Positions 1-13,117 of a stretch of DNA of 47,114 bases are shown here, piece by piece. The DNA lies in contig MU623541.1 in NCBI GenBank assembly GCA_025201765.1, positions 1 through 47,114 of the forward strand, in the 5' to 3' direction. The notes beneath the pieces are model-generated. The model was not told the DNA's origin. It saw nothing but the letters and a program-made list of their open reading frames with translations, and searched no databases. Each line of letters opens with the position of its first letter. Position 1 is the stretch's first letter. This DNA is from Daldinia sp. FL1419. Its lineage: Eukaryota > Ascomycota > Sordariomycetes > Xylariales > Hypoxylaceae. Made by a program: the position numbers and the translations under genes.

Positions 1-3000
1 TTATAATAAAAGATATTATTATAATATATATTTAATTTAAAATATTTATATAATAAATAATATTTATATAATTATTAATAAAATTAAAAAATAAACATTT
101 TAAAGAAATATTATTATATATTATTAGATTATTATATAATTAAATTAAATTAAAAATATATTAATTTAAAATTTATTTATATTATTATTAAAAGGAATTT
201 AATATAAGGTCATTAATATTTAATCTATATCTATTAATAATAAATATAGTTTTATTTAAAATTACAAGTTTATTGGATGGATAAGGTACCATTGCATACA
301 ATAATAAAAAATGAGGGTATTTGTAAATTCAGTTAAAAGTGGTATGTAAAAAGATAAGAATGTATTCTAATTATATAATCAGAATATGTGGTTTATATAT
401 AGGATTAAGGTGGGTTTTATATTATTACAATTATATGATTAATATTCTTATACTAATAACTTTTTCTTTTCTCATAAAATTATATAATGTTATTTCATAT
501 GAACGCCAGTTAGATTATGATTTTAAAACATTTTAAAAATGTATTAAGATTGGTTCTTTTTATAATCTTCCTTTTATTTTTATTTAAATTAAATTAAATT
601 AATAACCTTTTATATTTATATCCCAAAATATGAAGATAATTAAAAGAAAGTTTAATTATTTTTGTAAGCTTTATTTAAAAATGTAACAATTAATTATTTT
701 AAAATATATAATCTTATTTAATAATTTTTTTTTTAAAAATTATATTTATTTAAATTAATTAATAAATATAATTAATATTATTTATATTATAAAATTAATT
801 AGTATTAAAAACATTTCGAAGGCTTTTTTAATAAGGTTGAAAGATTATTGGAACTTATTAAAATATTTATTTATAAAATTTATTAAAATGTTTATAAAAC
901 TATTTATTATTCTTTAAATATTAAGTTATTATTATTTCTTCAAATATTAAACTACTATTATCTCCTCAGATAATAATAATAAGTAAAACCTTCTTAATAA
1001 GGGGTAAGATTAAAAATTTTCAAATAAAACTTAAGATTTATTAATAAGGTAAAATCGCAACATGATCTTAATATTTTATTACTCTTTCTTAATAATTCTT
1101 GTAATATTGTAATAAACACAAGTATGTATTTAACATATAATTCTTATTTATTAAGTAATGTTATAATAAATATAAATATATGATAAACGCATAAACAATT
1201 TAATTAATATAAATTCTTTCGAAACTATTTCATCAATGAAAAAAGCTTTAATATTATTTATTTATATAGGATGGATATAGATCTTAGCCTGTAAATTCAA
1301 CGTTAAAACTATCTCTACCTTCCAAAAATCCTAAGTTAATACAAGGTATTCCAAAACCATACACTAGAACATAAAATTCTGGCTTAAGACTATATATTGG
1401 AACATGAAATCCTAAGGTCGCTTGCCTCTTATTATCAAGATTCAAATCTAATACAAAATATAAATATTCTTAAAACCATATATAAAAACATGAAATCTTA
1501 GGTTTAAAACTATGTATAATAATATGAAATCTTAAGATCATCGTATTTATTACTAAATTTGTTTCTTCCTTTTCGGGCATCTTAACTGATCTATAATTAA
1601 CTTATTATATTAATTTGTTATTAATTATTAATTAATATTGGATGGATAAGGTACTATTATATATAATAGTAAAAAATAAGGGTATTTGTAAATTCAATTA
1701 AAAGTAATATATAAAAAAATAAGAATATATTTTGATTATACAATTAGAATATATGATTTATATATAGGATTAAAGTGGGTTTTATATTATTACAATCATA
1801 TGATTAATATTCCCACAAGTTTTTAAATAAATAATATTTTAAATATTAATATCATAAAATTCCTAATAATAGAAAATAAAATATTTATTAAAACCAGGAT
1901 TAAAACATACCCCTAAAAGATATTAAATATTAAAATTAAAGATTTTAATAATTTATATATTATTATTTATAAAAAAATTATAATATAATTATTATATAAA
2001 AAAGATAAATTAAGAAAATTAAATAATTAGATATAAAATTATTAAATATAATTAAAAAATTTGTAAAATAATGGGCATAAAGAACATACATCTTTTCCAT
2101 TTATTAACCCAAAATAACTTTTAATTATTTAATAATAATTGAATATTTAAAATCAAACCCTAAAAAAATAAAAGCCTTTAATATTTAAATTAAATAATAA
2201 ATAAATAATTAAATGTAAAAATTTAATTATATTAATTTAAATTCCCAAAGTTTATATCTATATATTTTTATTAATAACTTATTTATAAATAATAAAGATT
2301 TAAATTTATAAATTAATTATATTATTATATTAAATAATAAAGAATTAATTAATTAAAATAATAAAATTTAAATTATTAATAATATTATCCATTAATTATC
2401 CATCAAATGCAAATATATCACTTAAAATATACTTACCAATAAAATTTATAAAATAATCTAAAATTTTAATATTAAATATATTATTTATTATATAATCAAT
2501 ATTATTTTAAAATGTCTTTCACTATCCAAAGCCTTATTAATCTTATATATTAATTCTTTTTCTTTATATTAATATTTCATTTAAATAAGTAATATTAATA
2601 AGAAAAAATTAATAATTAATTTAATAATTTTATAATAATTATATAAAAATTGGAAAATTAATAATATTTGGTGGATTTATAATATATATAATCCTATAAA
2701 TGTTATAATAAAGGTATCCTTAAATAAGGCCATATGGACATTAATGAAGAATAATTAAATTAATTTATAACTAAAAAAGTAAATAAAATAAGAGTTGAGT
2801 ATTAAGTTTATAATATAATTATAAAAAGAAAAGAAAATAAATAATAATTATATGATTTATATATTTTAATATAATATATTATAATTAAAAAATATTTATA
2901 TATTTAATATTATATAAGGATAGGTTTCTTACTTTTCTATTTCTTAAATAACTTTAATATATCAATCTTACCCTTATTATTATTTGCTTTATTATTATTT

Positions 3001-3045
3001 TGCTTTTATCTTATGTATGTACCTCCCAATAGTTAGATTGTATAT
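1..3045. repeat. Dispersed repeat R1, copy 1, split by an LTR element
   Basis: The sequence at 1-270 joined to about 1817-3045 aligns along its length with 41870-43365. Differences are mostly C/T and G/A, as expected of RIP. The window edge cuts the left end. The 271-1816 LTR element interrupts this copy, while the paralogue is uninterrupted. No reading frame or domain was recognised in either copy, so the type of element is unknown. The right end contains a CTTACTTTT-rich stretch and ends near the GTATGTACCTCCCAATAGTTAG segment. It is probably an old transposon or an internal piece of one. Confidence 0.75.
271..1816 (-). mobile_element. Short non-autonomous Copia-family LTR element (TRIM-like), copy 1
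   Basis: Two direct terminal repeats of about 182 bp lie at 271-452 and 1636-1817 around roughly 1.2 kb without coding capacity. The same LTR and flanking internal sequence occur in the full-length Copia at 21404-29812 and in the short element at 22552-24174. It therefore looks like an internal-deletion derivative. The target duplication is AAGTT (266-270 and 1817-1821, sharing the last A of the LTR). The purine-rich stretch next to the 271-452 LTR, read on the minus strand (AGAAAAGAAAAAG type), suggests a polypurine tract and minus orientation. RIP has changed the LTR end TG to TA. The 339-536 reading frame inside it has no support as a gene. Confidence 0.8.
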
Positions 3046-3094
3046 ATAATATAGGTATAATAAGTTTTTACATTAAAGTTAAATTGTGTACAAG

Positions 3095-3490
3095 CTTTTT
3101 GATTGATTTTCCAGGGTACGTACTCTTAACCTTATTATTTAATTAATTGATTTTTGGAGGTGGCAACACCATATATAAATTATTTGGAATCATTTCTAAA
3201 AGATTTATACATCCTTTTGAAATACGTACCTGAAATACCAATATCTAATTGGTTACCCTTTTTTATTAAATTAGGTACGTACTTTTAACCCTCAAATCTA
3301 ATTGGCTAATTAATTTAATTTAAATTACCCTTCCACAATACATACCTAAAATATTAATATCTAATTAATTACCCTTTTTTATTAAATCAGATACGTACCT
3401 AAAATACCAATATCTAATTAGTTGCCCTATTTTCTTAAATCACCAATGCTTCCATACTATATATTAATTATAGAGTAAGTAATTTAATTG
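3095..3490. repeat. Dispersed repeat R2, copy 1, with internal tandem units
   Basis: This segment is homologous to 13118-13475, which is more heavily AT-converted. It holds three degenerate units near 3226, 3345 and 3397 built on the phrase ATATCTAATTRGTTACCC followed by a T-rich run and GGTACGTAC. The palindromic hexamer TACGTA recurs. No coding sequence was seen. It lies between repeat R1 and the C-depleted tract that leads into the LINE. Confidence 0.65.
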
Positions 3491-3499
3491 ATTATTTTA

Positions 3500-6400
3500 A
3501 ATATATAAAATACTCTGAAAATCACAAGCAATTTAAGTTAAGAAAACTTTGTAAGTAAAGGCTTAATTAATAAATTGAAAATTGATGTTATATAATGATT
3601 TTATTTAGAATTGGTATATATTATAAATTTATTAAATTAAGTGGTGTATTTTATATAACTAATCTTGGAAATGCTAATTTGTTAATTTATCAGTATTTTG
3701 TTGTAAAGTATTTAATTTAAAAGGAATATTAAATATTAAATCTTGAAGCCTTTTTATTTTAGAAATAGTTATGTATATTAGGTTAGGAATAAATTTTTTA
3801 TTTGAAATATTTAATATTATTTTATTATATATAATATTTTGAGTTTTATGAATTATAATAATAAAAATAATTATGAGAGGAAATTGGAAATGTTGGTAAT
3901 TAATATTTTTAATATTATATTTAATATGTGATTAAAAAATTGGAATTATTATTTTATTTTTGATATGATGTAATTTTGGATTAATATATTTGGGAAAAGA
4001 TATTAATATTATGGAAGGAGGGGATAATTTATAATTTGTATTAGTAGGTTAAATAATATTTTTAATAATATTAATAATATTGTTAATTAGTTTGTGGTTT
4101 ATTTATAGATTTTTTATTAATATATATTGGATCTTAATTATAATAAGTAAATAAAATTTTAAATTATTAATATTTTAAGATAATATATTATTTTATTATT
4201 GATTTATTTTTGTAACCTAAATCTTAAAAATAGATTAATTAAGGAATAAAAGGTAATAGTAATTATATTTATTAATTTTATAATAAATAAAGAAAATATA
4301 TAAGGTTGAATTAAATATAATTACCTTATTTATATTAAGGTTAAATTGTATATAATGGGTAAATAATTTTTAATGATTATGATGAATTTAAGTATTATAG
4401 ATAGTTTTTAATATTTTTTGGAATGGTTTTTGATTGGTACCTTATTATTAAATTATAATAGTTAATTGGATTATTTAATTAAATTGCAAATAAATATTTT
4501 ATTTAATTAAATTATTTAAATTTAATAAGATTTTTATATAAAATAATAGTTTAGTGAATATTGATAATAATTATTAAAAGTTTTTAATAATTATTCTATT
4601 AAAACCTTTAAATATTTGGTATTTAATAATGGTTATTATTTTGGAAAATTAACAGTTAATATATAATAATATTTTTAATTTAATTATAAATTTTTTATTA
4701 ATAAATATATATTAAATGTTATTAAGTTTTGATTGTGTTTGATTTAATGTTGCATTTAATAGGGCATTAAAATTATTTTTAATAAAAAGGTGTAAAGTCT
4801 TATGGAATATTTGGCTGTTAATAATATTAGTTGTAATGTTGGTAAGAATCATTTGTAATATTGGGTTAGGAATATTGTAATATTTGGTAAGTAATTATAA
4901 ATGAGTTAATAAGATATTTAAAATGTATGTTTTTTTATTCCCTTTAAGATTATTAATATTAATAAAGAGTTGTAATAAATTTTTATTAATTAATAAGGAA
5001 TGGTAATAATTTATATATAAATTATATAATTTTTGTTATTTTATATTTAATGTATTTTTAATGTTTTTTGGGATTTGAACGATGTATGAATTAAGATTTA
5101 TGTGATTTTATTAGATATTTAATTAATAATTTATATTATTATTAATATTAAGATATTTATTAATATGAGGTATTTAATTATATATTAAATCTTTAAATTT
5201 TATATTAAATTAATTTTATTTAGATTGAAAGATATTATATTCTTTTGGCCTAAAATTAGTTAAAGTATTTTAAAAGTGAAATATCTCTAATATAAATATA
5301 TTTTTATTTTTAAATTTATTATAATTTTTTAATATATTAATAATATAATAGTAATTATAATTATAAAATTAGGTAATATATTAGTAATAAATTTAAAAAA
5401 TAAAATTATATATTGAATATTTAATTCTATTAATGATTAAAATTTTATCAAAATTAAAACAAAATAAATAATATAATATTAATTTGATTTAATAATAATC
5501 TTTTTATAATAAATTGTTCAATTTATATTTTAAGTTATATATTATAATATGTGGTTTAATTTGGGGTTGTGGAGTAAATGGATTTTGATATTAGTTATAT
5601 AATGTAAGTTATTGGAAGAAAATAATGTTGAAAAAATTGAAATTAATGGGTTAAGTTTTATATTATTTATATAACATCTTATTCTTTTAAATTTTATTAT
5701 CTTTAATAATAAATTATAATATTTAATTTTATTTGAATTAATAATTTAAATAAATAATAATTTAGGAATTTTATTATAACAAATATCTAAGAAATTTGTA
5801 TATAATTTCCTACATTAAAATATTTTATTTACTAATTATTTTATTTATAAATTTTAAAATAAATAATAATAATAATGTTAAATTACTTATATAAAAAAGG
5901 ATTTCATAAGTTAAATTAATGAATGCTTAGGTTTTTTTCTTGGTTTTGGAATAATATTTAATAATATAAACTTTAATAGTATATATTGAAGTATAAGGAG
6001 TAATATTGGTATTTGTACCTTATTTAATTGTGATAATTGGGTTGTAAGGGTTAAAATGAGGATTGTTTTGTTTAGTAATGTAAGTATAATATTAGGGATT
6101 AAGTAATTTATTAATTAGGGTTTTTAATATTAACTTATAAGGGAAATAGAATTGGTAAAAGAAATTGGATATTTTAATATTTTAAATTGATATATGTTGA
6201 AGTGCTATTATAGATATGTTAATATCTTATAAATTATTATATTAAAAAGTGGTTTTATTTATAAAATGGGTGTTTTTAATGGATTTATTAATTATTATTA
6301 AATTATTAATGGTTTTAAATAAATAAAGGTAATAAAAAAATAAACATATATAAATCTAAACCAATAAAATAATTATTTGGAGATGATTAATAATAAGTAA

Positions 6401-7300
6401 TGGTATTATTATTATTAAAAAGTTTTTATTAAAAATATAATTTAATTAAGGATTAATAATAATAATATATAAGGTTTAATAATTAATAAACATTTCTTAA
6501 TTTTTAAGGGTTGTTATATTGGAATAAATAATTATATTATTTTATAATAAAAAGTAGCAATAGGAATTATTATGGTTTTATTATTTGTATTGGTATTAAT
6601 AATTAATAATATTAAATATTGGGGTTATTATATATTTGAAAAAAAGGATAAATTAAAAATGGAAATAATGAATAGTAATATATAGATAAATTTAAAAATT
6701 ATTTTAGGTAATATGTGTTTTTTTAAGGTTATTAGTAATTAGTTATTTTATATATATGGGTATTAGATGTTGTAGGGAATGTTATTATATATTAGTAAGG
6801 TTAAATATAGCAAAAAGATTTGGGTATTATAACATATTAACTATAGAATTTAATTTTGTATATTTCCTAAACCAGTATAATTAACTTTTGGAAATATTAG
6901 CTGAAAAACGGATAATAGATGATAATAACACTTAATTATTTTTAATATTATTATTAAAGATATGGCAAATTTTATTAATATTTATAATATTAACTAATAT
7001 AATTTTATTAATAAAAAAGGTGTTCCAATAATTTACTTAATAATAATATAATATATTAAATGTAATGAAAGTAAATTGGAAATAAAAAGTAAAACAATTA
7101 TTGTATTAATAGAAAGTATAATTAATATAATTTTTAAATTTGATTTTACATTTTTAAGTAATAATAAATTTAATTTTACCTTCAAAAAAAAAATAGAAAA
7201 AGTAAGTAATAATATTGATTAATCTTTTTTAAATTTCTAAATAAGAATAATATAAATATTTGGTAAATTAATTTTGTATATTATTATAATTAATTTATAA
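3500..7300. other. C-depleted AT-rich tract, no gene; probably the 5' part of the LINE
   Basis: No reading frame of useful length and no recognisable domain was found. The plus strand is strikingly poor in C but keeps G, the composition left when RIP deaminates the plus strand. The tract ends abruptly near 7300, where the recognisable reverse transcriptase frame of the LINE begins on the same strand. A full LINE would need several kilobases upstream of its RT for ORF1 and the endonuclease, so this may be that part. I could not confirm an endonuclease motif. Confidence 0.4.
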
Positions 7301-7301
7301 G

Positions 7302-8740
7302 ATTTTTCCCAAACCCCATAGCTGATTTATTGGATATCCCCAACCCCACCACATAGTTAGAAAAACCCCGAAAAAATAAATTCAATATATTTAAAAGAAT
7401 AAAACCGGAAAAAATAAAAACAATTCTAAGAATAATTAAACCATAAAAAACTACCAACAAAAACCTACTACCAATAGGGTTCTTTAAGGTATATAAAAAA
7501 TAATTATTTAAAATATTTACCATAATTACAATATAAAACTTCATATTTAGGTACTACCTAAAAACATTCCATAAAACTATAACAATAATATTACCAAAAC
7601 CCAGAAAATTTAAAAAAAAAAAAAACCTCCCAGGCATTTATAAATTAATATCCCTCTTAAAAACTATAAATAAAATAATTAAAAAGGTAATAACAAATTA
7701 CATTACAAAAATAACAGAACAATACCAACTATTCCCAAAAAATCAAATAGGAAATAGATTAGTTAAATCCACAAAAATAACTATTAAGATAATAACAAAA
7801 ACTATATATACCGTATAATGCACTAATATTATAACATCATTCTTACAATTCAATATTTCAGGCATTTTCAACAACATTATACCATAAAGGCTCACATATA
7901 CATTACATCAAAAAAAATACCTAATATAAATAACGAATTAAATTAACAACTTCATAAAAAAATAAAAAATACAATTAATCCTTAATAATAAAAAAAGTGA
8001 AGTTTGTTCCCTCACTGCAAATATCCCACAAAACTCCCCATTATTACCTATCCTATTTATTATTTATATAATCACCCTATATAAAAAACTAAACCAAAAA
8101 AATATCCTAATTATTAACTTCACAAATAATATAAATATATTAATAATAGAATATTTTATAACCAAAAATTATATTAGGTTAGAATAAGCGTACAAAACAT
8201 ACCTAAATTGGGTATAAAAATATAGTATAATTTTTATAACATAGAAAAATAAGTTCATACATTTTATAAAGGCCTATCAAATATTAACCATAAAAATTAA
8301 ACTAAATAATATAATTATTAAATTTAAGGAAAATATTAGGTTCTTTGGAATATAATTAAATAAAAAATTCAGGTGGAATAAACACCTAAAAATAATTAAA
8401 ATAAAAATAAAAAGGTAACAATATACCCTCTCCAAACTAACAACATTAACATAAGGTTACAATACAACCTAAACAAAAAAAATCTATATGAAAATAATAT
8501 AGAATGTAATAGTATATAAAGTAGTGGCATAGTACATTTTAAGTTAAAATTATAAGATAAAAGGTATTATTAAAAAATTGGGTACCATTTAATTGGTTTG
8601 TTTATAGGAAATCAGTGGTGTATATAAAGTGATAGAAATATTATAATTGGAGATAAAATTAAATTACCCCCCAATATATCTTTATTTAAATATAATAATA
8701 ATAATGGTTAAATTTTGTATAAATAATAAAGGTTTTAACT
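7302..8740 (+). pseudogene. LINE reverse transcriptase, RIP-inactivated
   Basis: One forward frame stays in register for over 1 kb despite stops. It shows, in order, a pre-RT linker (KTILRIIKP, about 7435), an ISLLKTINK block (about 7640), the template-grip motif NIPQNSPLLPILF at 8020-8058 (family pattern GxPQGSPLSPxLF), and FTNNINIL at 8119-8142 in place of the FADDxxIL catalytic block. Downstream are the KFIHF and SKLTxSTWG-type connection blocks (about 8240-8450) and an LRxISGxYK block (about 8600). Both catalytic aspartates read as Asn through GAT-to-AAT changes, and several Trp codons are now stops, so the enzyme is dead. On this stretch the plus strand is G-poor rather than C-poor, so RIP hit the other strand. 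The minus-strand frame at 7290-7544 is only its antisense. Confidence 0.85.
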
Positions 8741-10990
8741 TTAAAATTCAAAAAATAAGGCGGAAAATTTAAGAATAGGTGGAATCTCAAAGGCCTAGAA
8801 AACAACAGGATCTCCTTGCTATCATTTAGGTATTAAATATATATATTATAGAAATTAAGGTTAATTAAAATATTAAATAGAAAGGACGCTAATATTTTAA
8901 AAAAATCCTTTTAAATTATTAAATAAAAAGATGGGAATAATATAAGAAGGATATTATTATGTTAATAGTTTGGTTATTATTTTTTGGTATAAAAATTAAT
9001 AATTGGTATTTTAATTTGCAAAAATATGAAGTATTGATATTACTATAAATATATATTAAAAAGATAGGATTGAAGGTTTTTTTGTTTAATAGAAGGGTTT
9101 TTGGAATAAATATTTTTAGGTGTAAATGTAATAAAAGGGAAATAGTATAGTATATAATTTTTGAATATTCTGAATATGTTTTGGTATAAACCTATTTTAA
9201 ACAAAATTTAACCCCAAAAACTTTTTTAATTAATGCAGATTATAAAAAAACATTATTTAACCCTAATAAAATCTTATTAATGACCTATTAATTTTTTAAA
9301 TAGGTTTAATTATTTATGTATAAAATAATATTACAATTTGTTTAATGTGAATGTTTCTAAAAATTTTAAATTAAGTAGAAAGAACCTATAATTAAATAGA
9401 AAGATATAAATAATAATATATTAGTAGGGTTTTTTAGAAGGATTATGTTTATTTAAGATTGTTCTATACTTAATCTGAATTGTATTTATTGGAATTATTC
9501 TCCTCCGTATTTGCCTCCTTATCTTTTTCTTTATTCTTTTCGATTATATATATTAAGGAGTTTTATATGAGGATAAGTGCGTTTTTGAACGGAGGGTTGT
9601 GCTTGTTAGGGTTTAAGTTTAGGTATATTGGGAAGTTATTAAGGATTTGTAGTGGATTATTATTGGGGAATGGTAAAACATTTAATATTAATTAAATTTT
9701 TTAAGTAAAAGATTATTACAATAATAGTATATGGGAATAATGTGGATTGCTGGGGATAAAATAATATATATACATTTTTTTTTAAAATTAATTCTTTTAT
9801 AAATCCTATATTATAATTAGTAAATATTGGTGGAATAGATATAAAATGGGGTTACATTATAAGATAATTATAACATCAATAACGTTAAAATAAATAGTTT
9901 TCTTAAAATTATTAGAATATATAAGAATTGTGAATTTGGTGAGTAAAGGATTAAATATAATAAGAATAATTGTTAAATATTATTAATGATTTTTTAATAA
10001 ATTTTTTAAGGATTTGAAAATTTTGGAAAAATTATAATAAAGTTTTAATAATTAACTCCCAAAATTATATTAAAAAGATATAATTACATTTTTTATACAG
10101 TTTTTTATTTTTAATAAATAAATTATTTTTATAATATATAACTATATTGAGATTATAATCTTAATATAATATAATATTAAAATAATATATTAGATTTAAG
10201 ATGTTGAAATAATTTTTTATAAAAGGATTAAAATATTTAAGGAGGGTTAATAATGGGATAATATTGAAGAAATAATAGAGTATTTATAGATATGTAAATT
10301 TTTTTTTATTTGATATAATATATATATAAAAATGAAGTGGGTTTTTTGAGGTGGTATTAGATTATAAATATAATAGATATAATAATATTATATTATAATA
10401 TTGTAAAATGTAAATAAAATATATAAAAAGGATTAAAGTTAATTGGAAAGGGTTATGGGTTAATAGCACCATTTTAAGTTATTTTGGAAAGTAAATATAA
10501 TATTATAATATTAAAAAGAAGATTATAAAAATAAGAATATATAATAGTTTTTTATAAAGATGTAAAATTATTTATATATATTTATATTTTGTATAGATTG
10601 TATATATCTTGGTTTTTTTTTAAAATAATTTTTTTGTAATGCAATAATATTTTTATTATTTATTAAAAAAAATAATAAAACTATTTTAGATTTTATTATT
10701 ATTTTATATATGGGCTATTACTATACCACTTTATATAGTTGGTATTATAATGTATAAAGTGTTTTTCTATATTAAAATTTAATTATTTTTATTGAAGGAT
10801 AAGTTTTAATAAGAATATAAAATAAAACTAAAATTATAGTAATGTAGTTTGTTTGGATAAATAGTGGGTAGGTTTTTTTTGGAATATGGTTCTTATCTAG
10901 AATAAATATTAAAAGATGGATTAGATACCTATAATATATTTTAGGTAAATTGGGGTAGTAATAAATAAATAAATAAATAAATAAATATAA
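7302..10990 (+). mobile_element. LINE (non-LTR retrotransposon), plus copy, minimum extent
   Basis: This contains a decayed RT frame (7302-8740), further C-terminal and 3' UTR sequence, and ends at a run of AAAT-type repeats (about 10961-10986) after the conserved 3' motif AAAAGATGGAYYRGATACC. The minus-strand copy at 34976-37275 matches it continuously from the RT end into the 3' UTR, so the RT and tail belong to one element. At least ten other tails in the window are 5'-truncated copies of the same 3' end. The architecture and tail fit fungal Tad/I-type LINEs. The 5' end was not located. A segment at about 9446-9695 is less AT-rich and shared with 35960-36070. It could be the extreme C-terminus of the polyprotein, but the frame is uncertain. 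Confidence 0.8.
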
Positions 10991-12290
10991 TTAATTTGTG
11001 AATAGTATTAAATTATTAATGTGGCATAATAATATCTGGAATGGTTAAGGTATTATAAATATTTATAAGTTTAATTAAATTTTTATTTGAAATATTATTA
11101 ATAATATTATTATTTGTAATTAGGATTTAATTTAGGATTTTTAATAAAATATTATTGTTAATTAATAATTATAATATTTGAATCTCATTTATTATAATAT
11201 TTTAATACCTTAGATAATATAATTAAAAATATATTAATTATTATTTAATATATTATTGTTAAATTTAAAAGTTATGGAGTATTTAATGTTAAAATTGTAT
11301 ATTAATAAGATATAATATAATAATATTTAATTTAGTTGGTAATTGAAAAAATATTTTATATAAAGTAATAATATTTTAAAAAAAGTAATAAATGTAATTT
11401 TTATATTAATATTATTAATCCCAAATCTAATAAACTTTAATAAAATAATGTAATTAAGAAATAATTATTTCTTTTATTTATATAAAAATGGGAAGGAAAT
11501 CTGGAATAATCTTAAAATTAAAATAATTTTTAAAAGAAAAAAGGTATATACCGCCAAATGATATATCTCTATCCCATTTCTAATTATGATAATATTGGTA
11601 AATATTATTCTTAAATTCCATATTAAATTATTTTTTGAAATAATAGTAACATTATTCCCGAATGTTTCTTTTAAGGGTATGTAAAAAAATAATAATATAT
11701 TAAATATTATTTCAAATAAAAGGGGATTTAATATTGGGTTTGTAAAAGGTAAAAGAAAATGTGTGTAATAATAGAAATAGCTAATTTAGAAGGATATTGG
11801 TTAAGATTGGGGTAGGAGAGGAATTAAAAAAAGCTAATTACTTTTTAATTATATAGAAAATTAAAATTAATAAAAATAAAATAGTTTTGGGATTTTAATA
11901 TATAGTCTAATATATTTATTAAATAATTATATATATTTAATATATTTTGTTAAAAGTATTGGAATTTTAATTATTCTAACCCTAAATTAAAAATATTAGT
12001 GTTATTATATTAATTTAAGTTTAATAATTAAAGTAATGGAATGTTAAGCATTTAATAAAATTTTCCTATTCAAAATAAAACATTAATTTTAATTAATTGA
12101 TATAGTAATAAATATATCTTTAAATACCAAAGGCCAGTGGTACTTATTAGGGATATCCTTATTACCTTGGAGGGTTAGTATTAGCCATAATATAGATAAA
12201 TATAATTGGAAATAATTATTATTAAATAAAATTAGGTCAAAATGCCATTAAGCGATACTTACTTAATAATTTTAGTTTGATTAACAATTT
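10991..12290. other. AT-rich tract, no gene seen
   Basis: No reading frame, domain or repeat copy was identified between the LINE tail and the GC-richer block near 12300. The first half continues the C-poor composition of the LINE. The second half (about 11480-12200) is slightly less AT-rich and could be an unassigned repeat. Confidence 0.4.
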
Positions 12291-12360
12291 ATACAAATTA
12301 GCCTCAGGGGGTAAAGGGGTAAGGGAAATTAAATATAAAAGTACTACTTACCTAAGAACT

Positions 12361-12508
12361 AGCCAAAAGGATTAAGGGATTAATTAAGTTATTAGTTAAG
12401 GGGGTTAACTAAGGGAGGCTAAAGAATTAATTAAGGGGTTAACTAAGGAGTTAACTAGGGGGTTAGCTAGGGGGTTAGCTAAGGAATCAACTAAGAAATC
12501 AATTAGGG
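12361..12508. repeat. Minisatellite with a 12-bp GGTTAACTAAGG unit
   Basis: Roughly ten degenerate units of a purine-rich 12-mer, close to GGTTAACTAAGG or GGTTAGCTAGGG, run head to tail. They end immediately before the LTR-like block at 12516. A second short 12-bp repeat based on AAAAATCTAATA follows on the other side at about 12775-12825. The G content is high for the surroundings, so the array seems to be little touched by RIP. Confidence 0.6.
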
Positions 12509-12515
12509 GAAGCTA

Positions 12516-12679
12516 TGTGGATCCTGCTGGAAGCACGGACCACCTGGCCCGGCAGAATTGTACACCGCCTAGGGCTAGACTTAGTATAAATATCCACGCC
12601 ACGAACCTAGCATAGATTCCTAGAAAATATACAATCAGTTCATCACCAGTACCGACTTATTTAGGCCTCAGCTATTACA
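12516..12679 (+). repeat. LTR-like segment with low RIP damage
   Basis: The segment begins TGTGGATCC and ends GCTATTACA, so it has the TG...CA borders of an LTR. It contains a TATA-like TATAAATA near 12586 and is followed at about 12686 by TTGGTGCCCCGAGTC, which starts with TGG as tRNA primer-binding sites do. Its composition is near 50% GC, quite unlike its neighbours. No second copy and no target duplication were found, so it may be a solo or truncated 5' LTR. The assignment is tentative. Confidence 0.4.
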
Positions 12680-12699
12680 TGATAGTTGGTGCCCCGAGT

Positions 12700-13117
12700 C
12701 TCAGGTGAAACCACCTAAACGCACAGCTAGGGGAAACTAGGGAGGTTATCTAAAGGAGGCTAGATAAGGTTAAGAAAATCTAATAAAAAATCTAATAAAA
12801 GAACTAATAAAAAAACTAATAAAAAACTAACTATAATATTGTATATAATTTAATATATAATGTTAAAAATAGGGTTTAAAATAAGTAAAAAAGAAAAAAA
12901 CTAACTTGATTTAAGGGTGAAAAAAATTAATATATATATTTAATTAAAATATATAAATTATATTAACCTTATATACCTATTAATTTAATTAATGAATAAT
13001 AATTAAAACAGACTAACAAAATCTTACAAAAGCCTCCAAAATTTCTAAGGTTTCTAATTGATTAGATTATATATTTAATATAAATATAATAAATTTTTAT
13101 ATTAAAATTAAATTTTA
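12700..13117. other. AT-rich tract, no gene seen
   Basis: This runs from the putative primer-binding site through A-rich short repeats into plain AT-rich sequence. No coding or RNA feature was recognised. Confidence 0.4.

Noticed and set aside
339..536. Plus-strand 65-codon frame
   Set aside because: It starts inside an LTR of the short Copia derivative; hydrophobic low-complexity translation and no homologue recognised.
7290..7544. Minus-strand 84-codon frame
   Set aside because: It is antisense to the LINE reverse transcriptase frame, which shows recognisable motifs on the plus strand.
9480..9695. Plus-strand 71-codon frame as an independent gene
   Set aside because: It lies inside the LINE and its sequence recurs in the minus LINE copy near 35850-36070; at most it is the C-terminal remnant of the LINE polyprotein.
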